A stretch of DNA of 64,000 nt from NCBI RefSeq assembly GCF_020982545.1, contig NZ_JAJKLK010000001.1, forward strand, positions 682,001 to 746,000, in the 5' to 3' direction. Within the stretch, counting starts at the first letter, position 1. Each line of letters opens with the position of its first letter. This DNA comes from Streptomyces sp. MNU76 (GTDB taxonomy: Bacteria; Actinomycetota; Actinomycetes; Streptomycetales; Streptomycetaceae). The notes beneath the pieces are model-generated. The model was not told where the DNA came from. It ran no database searches and saw nothing but the letters and a program-made list of their open reading frames with translations. Shown here piece after piece: positions 1 through 8,053 of the stretch. The position numbers were made by a program, and so were the translations under genes.

Positions 1-1104
1 TGCCACAAGCGGTACCGCGCGGACCACCTGGAAGAGGGTTACGAGGAGAAGAAGGGCTACGCCCCGGCGAACGGCCTGGCCGACATCAACTGCCCCAACT
101 GTGGCAACAAGGGCCAGTTCACCGAGCCCAAGCAGTTCTCGGGTCTGCTCTCCACCCACCTCGGCCCCACCCAGGACACCGGCTCCATCGCCTACCTGCG
201 TCCCGAGACCGCCCAGGGCATCTTCACCAACTTCGCCCAGGTGCAGACCACTTCGCGCCGCAAGCCGCCCTTCGGCATCGCCCAGATGGGCAAGTCCTTC
301 CGCAACGAGATCACGCCCGGCAACTTCATCTTCCGCACCCGCGAGTTCGAGCAGATGGAGATGGAGTTCTTCGTCAAGCCGGGCGAGGACGAGAAGTGGC
401 AGGAGTACTGGATGCAGGAGCGGTGGAACTGGTACACCGGCCTGGGTCTGCGGGAAGAGAACATGCGCTGGTACGAGCACCCGCAGGAGAAGCTCTCCCA
501 CTACTCCAAGCGCACCGCCGACATCGAGTACCGCTTCCAGTTCGGCGGCAGCGAGTGGGGCGAGCTGGAGGGCGTCGCCAACCGCACCGACTACGACCTC
601 GGCGCGCACTCCAAGGCCTCCGGCCAGGACCTGTCGTACTACGACCAGGAGGCGGGCGAGCGCTACACGCCGTACGTCATCGAGCCGGCGGCCGGTGTCG
701 GCCGCACGATGCTGGCGTTCCTCCTCGACGCCTACACCGAGGACGAGGCGCCCAACGCCAAGGGCAAGCTGGAGAAGCGCACGGTGCTGCGCCTGGACCA
801 CCGGATCGCCCCGGTGAAGGTGGCCGTCCTGCCGCTGTCCCGCAACCCCGAGCTGTCCCCGAAGGCGAAGGGGCTCGCGTCGGCGCTGCGGCAGAACTGG
901 AACATCGAGTTCGACGACGCGGGTGCGATCGGTCGGCGTTACCGCCGCCAGGACGAGATCGGTACGCCGTACTGCGTGACCGTCGACTTCGACACGCTCG
1001 ACGACAACGCTGTGACCGTGCGCGAGCGGGACTCGATGAAGCAGGAGCGGGTGTCTCTCGACCAGATCGAGGGGTACCTCGCCGCTCGGCTCGTGGGCGC
1101 GTGA
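1..1104 (+). CDS. glyS: glycyl-tRNA synthetase, C-terminal part (5' end outside window)
   Basis: Class II aminoacyl-tRNA synthetase of the homodimeric bacterial/eukaryotic-like type; it charges tRNA-Gly in the cytoplasm. The window starts inside the gene and 367 codons remain. Visible are a CPNCGNKG zinc-knuckle-like stretch, the TAQGIF segment, a motif-2 region ([25 protein letters not shown], with the conserved FRNE and REFEQ), motif 3 ([14 protein letters not shown]), and a C-terminal anticodon-binding domain starting near [18 protein letters not shown]. The stop is followed within 75 bases by a strong palindrome that probably ends transcription. The gene is core and intact in the part seen. 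Confidence 0.97.
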   Translation, partial: CHKRYRADHLEEGYEEKKGYAPANGLADINCPNCGNKGQFTEPKQFSGLLSTHLGPTQDTGSIAYLRPETAQGIFTNFAQVQTTSRRKPPFGIAQMGKSFRNEITPGNFIFRTREFEQMEMEFFVKPGEDEKWQEYWMQERWNWYTGLGLREENMRWYEHPQEKLSHYSKRTADIEYRFQFGGSEWGELEGVANRTDYDLGAHSKASGQDLSYYDQEAGERYTPYVIEPAAGVGRTMLAFLLDAYTEDEAPNAKGKLEKRTVLRLDHRIAPVKVAVLPLSRNPELSPKAKGLASALRQNWNIEFDDAGAIGRRYRRQDEIGTPYCVTVDFDTLDDNAVTVRERDSMKQERVSLDQIEGYLAARLVGA

Positions 1105-1176
1105 TGCCAGGGCCGGGTTCGCCTCTGCCTGGCTCGAGTGATTGACCGGCCGCGGGTCGTTCGTTGTTGGTCGCGC

Positions 1177-1209
1177 AGTTCCCCGCGCCCCTTACGGGCG
1201 CGGGGAACT
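1177..1209. terminator. Palindromic terminator after glyS
   Basis: A perfect 14-bp stem (AGTTCCCCGCGCCC, loop cttac, GGGCGCGGGGAACT). The same CGCAGTTCCCCGCGCC sequence recurs between genes near 15.5, 19.6, 43.8 and 52.9 kb, so it is both a terminator candidate and a dispersed repeat. Confidence 0.7.
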
Positions 1210-1216
1210 CGGCGTT

Positions 1217-1640
1217 CTACAGGTCCAGGTCGGCGAAGGGGGCCGCGTGGTCGGAGGCCTGGTTGCGTTTTGAGGTGACTGTGGTGAAGGGCTCGAAGGT
1301 TCTCGGGGCCCAGATGCCCCGGCGTTCCACGCCGACGTGTGCCACGCGGTCCCACAGGTCCGGGCTGAACATGAGGTAGCCGAGCTTCTGTTCGTCGCGT
1401 TTGCCGGTGCCGTGGGTGCCCGGGGGTGCCATAGCTCTCGTGGGTCATGGCCTTGCGCAGGCCCGCGTCGAGGAGGAGCTTGATGGGGGCCTGGTCAGTG
1501 TGTCGTTGAGGTCGCCGGCCACGACGACCCGTGAGGAGCGTTCGAGGGTGGCCTCATGGATCTCCCTGACCCGCTTCCCCTGGGCCTTGCGGCGCTTGTC
1601 GTTCTCGGAGGCCTTTCCGAAGCCCTTGCTCTTGAATTGA
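1217..1640 (-). pseudogene. endonuclease/exonuclease/phosphatase-family remnant (C-terminal part)
   Basis: Reading the minus strand from 1640 gives FKSKGFGKASENDKRR...RVVVAGDLNDT, then in a second frame DQAPIKLLLDAGLRKAMTHESYG, then in a third frame GTHGTGKRDEQKLGYLMFSPDLWDRV...QASDHAAPFADLDL. These are the consecutive motifs of EEP-family nucleases/phosphatases (N-H-F-K-S-K-G, G-D-x-N-D, S-D-H-x-x). At least two frameshifts are needed to join them and no N-terminal half is seen beside them, so the gene is dead. It begins exactly at the right end of a TnpB element, which suggests that insertion disrupted it and decay followed. Confidence 0.75.
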
Positions 1641-3118
1641 CATCCTCCCCCTCCTTGAAGGGGGATTCCAACCCGGGTGGGTTGAGGTTCACGGACGCTC
1701 GACCGCTGGTTGGGCGGTGCCGTCCCTCCGGCACCGGCTGCTCGCCGGGGGCGGGGGATCCCGCCCTGTCCTGCCGCGATGTTGATACTGGCGTTGGTGT
1801 CGGCGTTGCAGGTGAAGCCGCAGGAGGAACAGACGAACCCGGCTTGGCTCTTGCGCGAGTTCTTGTCGATCCACCCACAGGCACTGCACCGCAGAGACGT
1901 GTAGGGGGCGGGAACGTCCTCGACCCGGCCGGGGGCCTTGTGCCCGGTGCGCTGCCGCAGCAGGCCCCAGCCCTGGGCGAGGATGGACCGGTTCAGGCCG
2001 GACTTCTGCGCCACGTGCCTGCCGGGCCGCTCCACGGTTCCCTTCGCGGAGCGGGTCATGTTTCTGATGTTCAGTTTCTCGAACCGGATGAGGCCGTAGG
2101 AGCGGGCGAGCAGGGTGCTGGTCTTCTCGCACCAGTCCTTGCGCCGGTTCGCCTCCCGCGCCCTGAGCCCGGCCACCTTCGCATGCTCGGTCGCTTTGGC
2201 GGGGCTGTCTTTCGGTGCTCGTGCTGCGGGCCGCTGGTGTTTGCGGATCCGGGCGCGTTCCTTGACCGTGAGCTGGGGGCAGTTCAGTGTCCGGCCGTCG
2301 GAGAGGGCGGCGGTGACGGTGACGCCCCGGTCGATGCCGATCACCGTGTCCGTGCCGGGCGCCGGGACCGGGTCGGGGGTGACGGCGAAGGCGATGTGCC
2401 ACTGCCCGTTGCGGAAGGTGACCCTGAACGTCTTGGCGGCGGGCAGTTTCGCGCCCTTGCCCTGGGCGCTGAGGCGGAAGCGGACCCAGCCGCAGCCGGG
2501 CACCTTCACCTGCGCCCACCGCCGGTTGAGTTTCTGCACGACCACCGACCGGCCCATGACCTGCCTGCCGGTCCTCACGTTCACCTTCGGCGACCCGTCC
2601 GCCTCGTATTCCGGCACGCGGTCGGTACCGATGACCCTAGGGGGTGTTTCGAAAGTCCCGCACAGCACCCACGGCGCCCGGCACGCACTCTCGCCGCACC
2701 GGCCGAAACCCCAAGTACGTTCAGTACGAGGGCTTTCGTCCGGCACGCCGAGAGCACGCACCGGACACCGCGGGCACCGCACAGGACTGTCGAAACACCC
2801 CCTAAAACCCTCATGCACATGCTTCCTGCGCCACGTCGGCTCACCGAACCCGGACGTGAACCGGGCACTCTTGGCCCGGGCGAAGTCCTTCAGCGCCTGC
2901 TGCTGCACATCCGCGTTCCCCGCACCCAGCCACGCGTTCTCCCGCCGCGCCTCGGTCAGCTGACGGCACTGCTCCGCGAAACCCGGCGCGGACCTGCGCC
3001 ACCGCCGCCAGTGGGCGTGCTGCTCGACGGCAAGGTTCCACACGTATCTCGCGTGCGCGCAGTGCGTGAGCATCTGCTCGGCCTGTGCGCGCGACGGATA
3101 CATCCGGAAACGAGACAT
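1445..3118 (-). CDS. tnpB: TnpB-type RNA-guided nuclease of an IS200/IS605-like element, interrupted in frame by a MITE
   Basis: 557-codon frame. Residues 1-105 are the N-terminal TnpB region (HTH_OrfB_IS605-like). Residues about 106-160 are encoded by a MITE. The RuvC-like core follows with D262 (GIDRG), E346 (RFEKLNI), a four-cysteine zinc ribbon (C410/C413, C429/C432) and D439 (NADTNAS). Deleting the 163-bp MITE and its TA duplication joins HVHEGF to RVIGTDRV in frame, as in normal TnpB. The natural C-terminus should end near the element's right end at 1637; the last 60 or so residues are read into the flanking endonuclease pseudogene. TnpB proteins of this group are omega-RNA-guided DNA nucleases. 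Whether this one is active with a 55-residue insertion is doubtful. No TnpA is present. Confidence 0.85.
   Translation of the reverse strand: MSRFRMYPSRAQAEQMLTHCAHARYVWNLAVEQHAHWRRWRRSAPGFAEQCRQLTEARRENAWLGAGNADVQQQALKDFARAKSARFTSGFGEPTWRRKHVHEGFRGCFDSPVRCPRCPVRALGVPDESPRTERTWGFGRCGESACRAPWVLCGTFETPPRVIGTDRVPEYEADGSPKVNVRTGRQVMGRSVVVQKLNRRWAQVKVPGCGWVRFRLSAQGKGAKLPAAKTFRVTFRNGQWHIAFAVTPDPVPAPGTDTVIGIDRGVTVTAALSDGRTLNCPQLTVKERARIRKHQRPAARAPKDSPAKATEHAKVAGLRAREANRRKDWCEKTSTLLARSYGLIRFEKLNIRNMTRSAKGTVERPGRHVAQKSGLNRSILAQGWGLLRQRTGHKAPGRVEDVPAPYTSLRCSACGWIDKNSRKSQAGFVCSSCGFTCNADTNASINIAAGQGGIPRPRRAAGAGGTAPPNQRSSVREPQPTRVGIPLQGGGGCQFKSKGFGKASENDKRRKAQGKRVREIHEATLERSSRVVVAGDLNDTLTRPPSSSSSTRACARP
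1637..1674 (-). other. IS605-type right end, predicted 3' part of the omega-RNA scaffold
   Basis: On the minus strand the region forms a short hairpin with five G:C pairs and ends in GATGTCAA. By analogy with characterised TnpB systems, the omega-RNA covers this end and its guide would be the next flanking bases (TTCAAGAGCAAGGGC, just below 1637). This is inferred from the family only. Confidence 0.4.
2640..2802. repeat. 163-bp MITE copy 1, inserted in tnpB
   Basis: Bounded by GGGGGTGTTTCGAAAGTCC and its near-perfect inverse (one mismatch, GGACTGTCGAAACACCCCC), with TA on both sides (2638-2639 and 2803-2804) as the target duplication. The whole element is a long imperfect palindrome around AAGTACGTTCAGTAC. 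It is almost identical to the copy at 60198-60360 and encodes no transposase. The insert plus the TA duplication is 165 bp, a multiple of three with no stop on the minus strand, so it leaves tnpB open. TA targeting fits IS630/Tc1-mariner or TA-duplicating IS5-group transposases. Confidence 0.9.
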
Positions 3119-3264
3119 GCCCCGAACCTAGGCATTTCGTTCCCCTACCGCCCACGACTTCGACCAACATCACCCCTGAGAGTGACCAGCACGCTCTCGC
3201 CTTCCAGAGCAACCCCCGACCACCGGGCCCTAAACCCGCCACCACCAACGGCTCCACGCCGACC

Positions 3265-3561
3265 TCACCGCCGTCCCTCCCGAGACGCCGAATCGCCCCG
3301 GCGTCGATTCGGCCTCCCCTGCCCCGCTACGTGGGAACGGGCATTCACCCCGGACCTGAAGGGCCAGGCGCCCTGCCCAGCGAGCAAGGTGGACACCGTG
3401 TAGAGCTTGGCACCGCCACGGGGCTGGTTGGCGAAGAACGGTCGGCGGCTGCCCGGGTCCGAGTCGTGCGCGCCGTGCTTCACGATCAGCGTGGTGATCC
3501 GTTCCTTGTCCGCCTCCTGGGGCCACGCGGCCGGTGACGGGCTTGACGGGCTGACAGGCAC
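3265..3561 (-). CDS. unidentified short ORF, possibly a gene fragment
   Basis: 98 codons; the middle (ADKERITTLIVKHGAHD followed by SDPGSRRPFFANQPRGGAKLYTVSTL) has the composition of real protein, while the last 40 residues are arginine/glycine-rich and look non-coding. I do not recognise a family. It lies just upstream of the TnpB element on the same strand as the endonuclease pseudogene, so it may be a displaced fragment of another gene. No convincing ribosome binding site is seen. Confidence 0.3.
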   Translation of the reverse strand: MPVSPSSPSPAAWPQEADKERITTLIVKHGAHDSDPGSRRPFFANQPRGGAKLYTVSTLLAGQGAWPFRSGVNARSHVAGQGRPNRRRGDSASREGRR

Positions 3562-3746
3562 CTCGAATCGTCCGAGAGCGGGCGAACGGTGTCCAACGGA
3601 ATGCCATGGAACCTCTGGAACACCACGGAAGCTTCCGAAGTGCCCGGAAAAATCTCGTACGACCCACCAATCCGGACGTTCCCCCGGTCCGAAGAAGGGG
3701 GCATACGGCCCGCAGAGGGCGGGCCGCGCATCTCACGGGGGCGCAC

Positions 3747-4709
3747 ATGCGCAAGCAAGCAGTCATCGGCGTACTGACCATGGCGGTGGCGATCGGGACG
3801 GTCGGCGCGGTCAAATCCGGGGCGCTGGGCGGATCGTCGGCGTCGACCGGGGTCGCGGGCAGCGACTCCTCCGGTTCCGGCACGGGTGCCGGAACCGGTA
3901 TCGAGTCCAAGGGCGGCGGTCTCGGCGCCGGGGTGCAGGTGCCCGGCGCACTGAAGGCCGTCGGTCTCACCACCGACCAGCGGCTCGTCGTCTTCCGCGT
4001 CGACAAGCCCGCCGCCGCCGTCCCGCTCGGCAAGGTCCGCGGCCTCAAGGGGGACACCCGGCTCGTCGGCATCGACTACCGCGTCCAGAACAACAAGCTG
4101 TACGGCGTCGGCGACAAGGGCGGCGTCTACACCCTGCGTGAGGTGGGAGCCAAGGCCACCAAGGTCTCACAGCTCACCGTCGCCCTCCAGGGCACGGCCT
4201 ACGGCGTCGACTTCAACCCCGCCGCGAACCGCCTCCGGGTGATCAGCGACACCGGTCAGAACCTCCGCCACAACCTCGACGACCCCCAGGGCGCCCCGGC
4301 CGCCGGCACCACGGCCGTCGACGGCACCCTCGTCAACCCGCCGGTGCCGCCCGCCACGACCGGCGTCACCGCCCGGGGGGTGACCGGGGCCGCGTACACG
4401 AACAACGACCTCGACGCGGCCACCGCGACCACCCTCTTCGACCTCGACACCGCGCAGGACCAGGTCTCCGTCCAGTCCCCGGCCAACGCGGGCAACCTCG
4501 CTCCCACGGGCAAGCTCGGCGTCGACGCCCCGCTGACCGCCGGGTTCGACATCTACAGCTCGGCGGGAAGCGGGGTGAACGCCGGGTACGCGGTGACGGG
4601 GACGCGACTGTTCGCCGTCAACCTGCTGACGGGGAAGGCGAGTTCGGCGGGGGTCTTCCCGAAGAGCCGCCAGGTGGTGGATCTGGCGATACCCCTGCGA
4701 CAGGGCTGA
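3747..4709 (+). CDS. secreted DUF4394-domain protein
   Basis: 320 residues from the ATG that starts MRKQAVIGVLTMAVAIGTVGAV, a signal-peptide-like N-terminus. An open frame extends 47 codons further upstream, but only this start gives a signal sequence. A Gly/Ser-rich linker (about 26-60) precedes a DUF4394 domain, marked by LVGIDYRVQNNKLYGVGDKGGVYTL, GTAYGVDFNPAANRLRVISDTGQNLRHN and the later GAAYTNNDLDAATATTLFDLD. The family is probably a beta-propeller-like extracellular domain of unknown function. The gene stands alone between two TnpB-derived segments and ends at a long hairpin. Confidence 0.85.
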   Translation: MRKQAVIGVLTMAVAIGTVGAVKSGALGGSSASTGVAGSDSSGSGTGAGTGIESKGGGLGAGVQVPGALKAVGLTTDQRLVVFRVDKPAAAVPLGKVRGLKGDTRLVGIDYRVQNNKLYGVGDKGGVYTLREVGAKATKVSQLTVALQGTAYGVDFNPAANRLRVISDTGQNLRHNLDDPQGAPAAGTTAVDGTLVNPPVPPATTGVTARGVTGAAYTNNDLDAATATTLFDLDTAQDQVSVQSPANAGNLAPTGKLGVDAPLTAGFDIYSSAGSGVNAGYAVTGTRLFAVNLLTGKASSAGVFPKSRQVVDLAIPLRQG

Positions 4710-4726
4710 CGGACGCCCGGACGTGA

Positions 4727-4777
4727 GCGCCACACGTCCACTCCCGCACTGCACGCGCGGGAGTGGACGTGTGGCGC
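4727..4777. terminator. 21-bp stem hairpin after the DUF4394 gene
   Basis: Arms 4727-4747 and 4757-4777 are perfectly complementary around a 9-base loop. The right arm is also the start of a TnpB zinc-finger remnant (REWTCGA), so the left arm is an inverted copy of TnpB coding DNA. It probably serves as a terminator for the gene ending at 4709. Confidence 0.6.
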
Positions 4778-4892
4778 CTGCGGCACGCTCCACGACCGGG
4801 ACCACAACGCCGCACTCGACATACCGCGTAGCGGCACGGCAGCCAGTCGAGAAAGCCAGAATCCTCGGGTTTCAGCCCGAGGTGCGAGTCAA
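4757..4892 (+). pseudogene. TnpB C-terminal relic with IS605-type right end
   Basis: The plus strand encodes WTCGACGTLHDRDHNAALDIPR: the second half of the TnpB zinc ribbon and the final RuvC motif (D-x-x-x-N-A-x-x-x). It runs into a right end with the hairpin CCTCGGG-TTTCAG-CCCGAGG and the terminal GAGTCAA at 4886-4892. The rest of tnpB and the left end are missing. Its sequence differs from the TnpB at 1.4-3.1 kb, so it is an independent, older insertion. The terminal TCA supplies the stop codon of the neighbouring VOC gene fragment. Confidence 0.75.
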
Positions 4893-5071
4893 GCCACGCA
4901 GAACTCGTTGCCCTCCGGGTCGCGCATGACCCACCAGTGGCCCGCCGGGCCCCGGTCGAACTCCTCGACGCGGGTGGCGCCCAGGGTCTCCAGGCGGGTG
5001 GCCAGGGCCTCCAGGCCGTCGGGGCCCGCGTGCACGTCGATGTGGAGGCGGTTCTTGGCCGTCTTGGGCTC
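4889..5071 (-). pseudogene. VOC (glyoxalase-like) gene, 3' fragment at attL
   Basis: Encodes EPKTAKNRLHIDVHAG...VMRDPEGNEFCVA, the C-terminal 60 residues of a VOC-superfamily protein, including the metal-ligand-type HIDV strand and the DPEGNEF motif. It is separated from its N-terminal half (13699-13983) by the 8.6-kb integrated element. Joining the halves at the 9-bp core rebuilds LLFQDVPEPKTAKN in frame, giving a 154-residue protein. Its TGA stop comes from the TnpB relic's right end. Confidence 0.85.
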
Positions 5072-5097
5072 GGGGACTTGTTCGGAAGACGTAACCG
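5069..5097. other. attL: 9-bp core plus right attP arm
   Basis: The core CTCGGGGAC is at 5069-5077. The element-side arm GAAGACGTAACCG at 5085-5097 is the exact inverse of CGGTTACGTCTTC at 13674-13686. The integrase start codon lies only 17 bases beyond the arm. Confidence 0.85.
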
Positions 5098-5113
5098 GGC
5101 GCACGCTGGGGTT

Positions 5114-6622
5114 ATGACTCAATGTGTTGCTTTGTACTGCCGACTGTCCCCCCGCCCCGACGGCAGCTATGAGGGTGTCGACCTCCAAGAGGGGTGGGGC
5201 CGCTCCTACGCCGCGAGCATGTGGCCGGGCATGCCCGTGAAGGTGTTCGCCGACGCTGGTATATCCGCCGCGAACGGCGACCACAGACCCCGCTTCGAAG
5301 AGTTCCGCGCGGCTCTCGCACGCGGGGAAGTCGCCCACGTCTGGGCCGTTGAACAGTCCCGGTTGGAACGGCGTGAGGTCGAGTGGTTCACTCTGGCCGC
5401 AGAGATGGACTCAGCCGGTATCAGTGAGCTGCACACGAACAGGGACGGCGTTGTACGCGTACATGATGAGGTCGCCGGAATCCGCGCGGTACTCAACGCT
5501 GGGGAGGTGCGCAAGATGAAAAAGCGGGTCAACGATCGTCTTGCCGAGAATGCCGCCCAGGGGCGCCCTGCGGGCTCCAAGCCGTTCGGGTACGGCCACG
5601 CTGTCGACGAATCCGGCAACAAGACGTACGTGATCATCCCGGAGCAGGCAGAGGCGATCCGGTGGGCCGCCGAAAAGGTGCTGGACGGTTGGTCGCTCGC
5701 CAACATCGCTGCGGAGTTGCGGGCGCGCGGACTGGTCGGGGCGCACAAGGTGAAAGTCAAGGATGCCAACGGGGAGATCGTGACCGATGCGGCGGGGAAG
5801 CCCGTCACGCGGCCCTCTACGCTCACGGCAAGCTCTGTGCGGTCCATGGTGACCAAGCCGACCATTGCGGGGTTCCGAGTCCATCAGGGCGTGATTGTGG
5901 GCCGTGGAAACTGGGCGCCCATTCTCGATGAGGCAACGTGGCAGGCATGCCGGGCGAAACTGTCGGCGCCGCGCACGGTCCGCACTTCTGACGGCTTCAC
6001 CTACCCGATTACTGACGCGCACAAGGGCAACCGCGCCGGGCGCAAATACACCCTGACCGGTGGCCTGGCAGTGTGCGGCGTATGTGACGCGCCCATGGTC
6101 GGCTCGATGAAGAAACTGAAGAATGGAAAGCGGACGCCGTACCTGTTGTGTCACCCGAATCGGGGAGGTAAGGGCTGCACGGGAATCATGCTGGAAGCCA
6201 CCGAACAGTACGTTGCGGATGAACTGTTCAACTTGCTGGACATGCCGGGATTTCTCGATTCCCTCACGTCTGACGACAATGCCACCCGCCGGGATGAACT
6301 GACCGTCGAACTCACGGCAGTTGAGGCGGAGCGCAACGAAATCGCTGCCGAGCGGGGACGCGGTGAACTGACACTCGCCGAGTGGAAGAACATGCGGGCC
6401 GGTCTGAACGAGCGGGAACAGCGCCTACGGGCCGAACTGACCGCCATACCGGCCCCGGTCGCGACTGTCGACTACAGGGAGGCACGGGGGTCGTGGGAGG
6501 CCATGACGCTGGACGAGAGGCGCGCGCTCCTGCGAGTGTTCATTGAGCGTGTGACGGTCAAGCGCGCCAAGCCGGGGACCAAGGGGTTTGATCAGAACCG
6601 CGTCTTGATCGAATTTCACTAG
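5114..6622 (+). CDS. int: large serine recombinase (integrase)
   Basis: 502 residues from ATG 5114; the frame is open further upstream, but that part overlaps the att site and antisense VOC sequence. The N-terminal resolvase domain begins CVALYCRLSPRPDGS, with the catalytic Ser in the Y-x-R-x-S position. A Recombinase domain follows (GRPAGSKPFGYGH, and AGFRVHQGVIVGRGNWAPILDEATW), then a zinc-ribbon (CGVCDAPM...LCHPNRGGKGC) with a coiled-coil of about 60 residues (TVELTAVEAERNEIAAERGRGEL). It catalyses attP x attB integration at the adjacent site and, with a directionality factor, excision. The gene is intact. Confidence 0.95.
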   Translation: MTQCVALYCRLSPRPDGSYEGVDLQEGWGRSYAASMWPGMPVKVFADAGISAANGDHRPRFEEFRAALARGEVAHVWAVEQSRLERREVEWFTLAAEMDSAGISELHTNRDGVVRVHDEVAGIRAVLNAGEVRKMKKRVNDRLAENAAQGRPAGSKPFGYGHAVDESGNKTYVIIPEQAEAIRWAAEKVLDGWSLANIAAELRARGLVGAHKVKVKDANGEIVTDAAGKPVTRPSTLTASSVRSMVTKPTIAGFRVHQGVIVGRGNWAPILDEATWQACRAKLSAPRTVRTSDGFTYPITDAHKGNRAGRKYTLTGGLAVCGVCDAPMVGSMKKLKNGKRTPYLLCHPNRGGKGCTGIMLEATEQYVADELFNLLDMPGFLDSLTSDDNATRRDELTVELTAVEAERNEIAAERGRGELTLAEWKNMRAGLNEREQRLRAELTAIPAPVATVDYREARGSWEAMTLDERRALLRVFIERVTVKRAKPGTKGFDQNRVLIEFH

Positions 6623-6652
6623 GCATGATCTGAACGCGCCATCCACGCACTG

Positions 6653-6680
6653 ACAGCGGCTCTCCCCGGAGGGCCGCTGT
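6653..6680 (+). terminator. Terminator after the integrase gene
   Basis: Stem ACAGCGGC/GCCGCTGT around a 12-base loop, followed by TTCGTGTT. It separates int from the downstream small genes. Confidence 0.65.
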
Positions 6681-6828
6681 TTCGTGTTGCGGGCACCCCG
6701 ACGCACTGGTGTGAGGCCGGTCACAACCCCCCTACCGGTGGCAAGAATCTGTGCTTAGTCTGATTGGCAACCGGGCCGCGACGGTAAGCGGCCCCGCGCT
6801 CCGAGACGGAGCATATCCGGGACGCCTC

Positions 6829-7098
6829 ATGCCCATTTCCCCAGAGGCCGCACGAATCCGCGCACGCATTGCCGCGCAGAAACGGCACCACCCCGACGCG
6901 GACACTTCCGCCCTCGAACGCGAACTGAAAGCTGCCACTCAGGCCGCACATGTTCAACTCGCGATCGACGACCCCGTACAGCTTGCCCAGGCTGCCCGCA
7001 TTGTGCGCGCGGCCCTCGAACGCAAGCGTCTCGCCCTCGCTGTCTTGCCCCCGCCTCCGGCCCAGCGCCCGGACGGGGATTCCCTCGATGCCGCATAG
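6829..7098 (+). CDS. small helical protein of the satellite
   Basis: 89 residues from ATG 6829 (MPISPEAARIRARIAAQKRHHP); an earlier in-frame start at 6751 exists but adds a low-quality tail. The protein is Ala/Arg-rich and predicted helical (DTSALERELKAATQAAHVQLAI, QLAQAARIVRAALERKRLALAVL), with a proline-rich end. No family is recognised. Its position after the integrase makes it a candidate recombination directionality factor or a small DNA-binding protein; this is inference only. Confidence 0.55.
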   Translation: MPISPEAARIRARIAAQKRHHPDADTSALERELKAATQAAHVQLAIDDPVQLAQAARIVRAALERKRLALAVLPPPPAQRPDGDSLDAA

Positions 7099-7284
7099 GC
7101 AAATATCACGCCTGCGCACTTTCCCGCGCACTGGGCGGTAATTCGCTACGCCTGAAAATCCCCAAAGCAGTCATGGTCCTTGGACCTTGGAGGGGCGCCC
7201 CCGGTCCCTTGGCAGGTAGCCATTCCACGGGGAGTACAAGCAAGGGGATAACTGTGACCAAACCGATTTTGGATGTGATGAAAC

Positions 7285-7572
7285 ATGCCAGGAAACAAGA
7301 AATCCAGAAAGCCGAAGCCGGCGCCGAGTGGACCCCCGAAATCGGTCAAAGAGTTTGCCCGGCAATACCGTTGTTCACATTGCCGCTCACGCGTCCACGG
7401 CATCGTCAAGGACGCGTCCGGGATTTGGCGCATGACGATCTGCCATGATTCGAGCTGTCCCGTATTGAGAGGCACCCTCACAGACATGCATGACGCCGTC
7501 CGGGCGGCCGTAGCCGCAAGTGGAGTCACAGGGGTCGTAACTGGTCCATTTGGCGGGGGGTCGAGTGAATGA
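7285..7572 (+). CDS. small zinc-ribbon-like protein of the satellite
   Basis: 95 residues. A lysine/proline-rich start (MPGNKKSRKPKPAPSGPPK) leads to CSHCRSRV...MTICHDSSCPV, a C-x2-C...C-x4-C arrangement that could bind zinc, then an alanine/glycine-rich end. Its stop overlaps the GTG start of the next gene by 8 bases, so the two are probably co-translated. No family is recognised. Confidence 0.55.
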   Translation: MPGNKKSRKPKPAPSGPPKSVKEFARQYRCSHCRSRVHGIVKDASGIWRMTICHDSSCPVLRGTLTDMHDAVRAAVAASGVTGVVTGPFGGGSSE

Positions 7573-8053
7573 CCTGTTCGTGCCCCTGTTGAAATTGGTT
7601 GGGCCACTTCGGGCTATCCAACTCTGTATAGAACATGACGGGGGCCTCCTCAACGACGAAGAGTGGACTAGGTGGGACCTCAATAAGGACTTTAATGCGC
7701 TGGCGCTCAAAGCCATGGCCGTCAGCCGACGCGCCTATTTCTATGCGGTTGATAACGGCCTAGGCCCCCCGCCACAGGATGAGAGCGGTCCCATCTTTAG
7801 CCAGCCAGGGTCAGCCGCCAACGCTGGAGGTCGATTCGTTGGCCTCATTCGGACGGTATTGGAAGCGAAAGAAGGTAGCAGAAATCACGCGATTTACTGG
7901 GCTGCCTGTCGCGCGGCTGAAATGGTGGCAGCAAAGGAAGTAACCAGAGAACAAGTCGAGAGAGCGCTAGTCGACGCGGCGGGGCGCATTGGGATACTCG
8001 CCAATGAAGCCATGGCCACCATTCGCAGCGCCTTTAGGGCGGTAGACAGATGA
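7565..8053 (+). CDS. hypothetical satellite protein upstream of the AAA ATPase
   Basis: 162 residues from GTG 7565, chosen because a GGGGGG ribosome-binding run lies 5 bases ahead; ATG 7550 is the alternative. The body reads NDLFVPLLKLVGPLRAIQL and later NHAIYWAACRAAEMVAAKEVTREQVERALVDAAGRIGILANEAMATIRSAF. The last part resembles the small C-terminal helical domains that follow primase/RepA modules (E-x-x-E-x-A-L-x-x-A-A). It overlaps the ATPase start by 4 bases (ATGA), which suggests a replication partner. Base composition is lower in GC than the host. Confidence 0.6.
   Translation: MNDLFVPLLKLVGPLRAIQLCIEHDGGLLNDEEWTRWDLNKDFNALALKAMAVSRRAYFYAVDNGLGPPPQDESGPIFSQPGSAANAGGRFVGLIRTVLEAKEGSRNHAIYWAACRAAEMVAAKEVTREQVERALVDAAGRIGILANEAMATIRSAFRAVDR

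Larger units (their letters stand above)
1637..3200 (-). mobile_element. IS200/IS605-family TnpB-only element (left end not fixed)
   Basis: Holds tnpB. The right end is recognisable on the minus strand as a C5/G5 hairpin (1647-1664) followed by AGGATGTCAA, an arrangement I know from actinobacterial IS605-type right ends, ending near 1637. The boundary matches the point where the endonuclease pseudogene begins. The left end, upstream of 3118, cannot be fixed because no matching host sequence is recognised there. No target-site duplication is expected for this family. Confidence 0.55.

Noticed and set aside
7173-7448. ORF overlapping the zinc-ribbon-like gene in another frame
   Set aside because: The frame from 7285 has a CxxC...C pattern and couples to the next gene; the alternative has neither.
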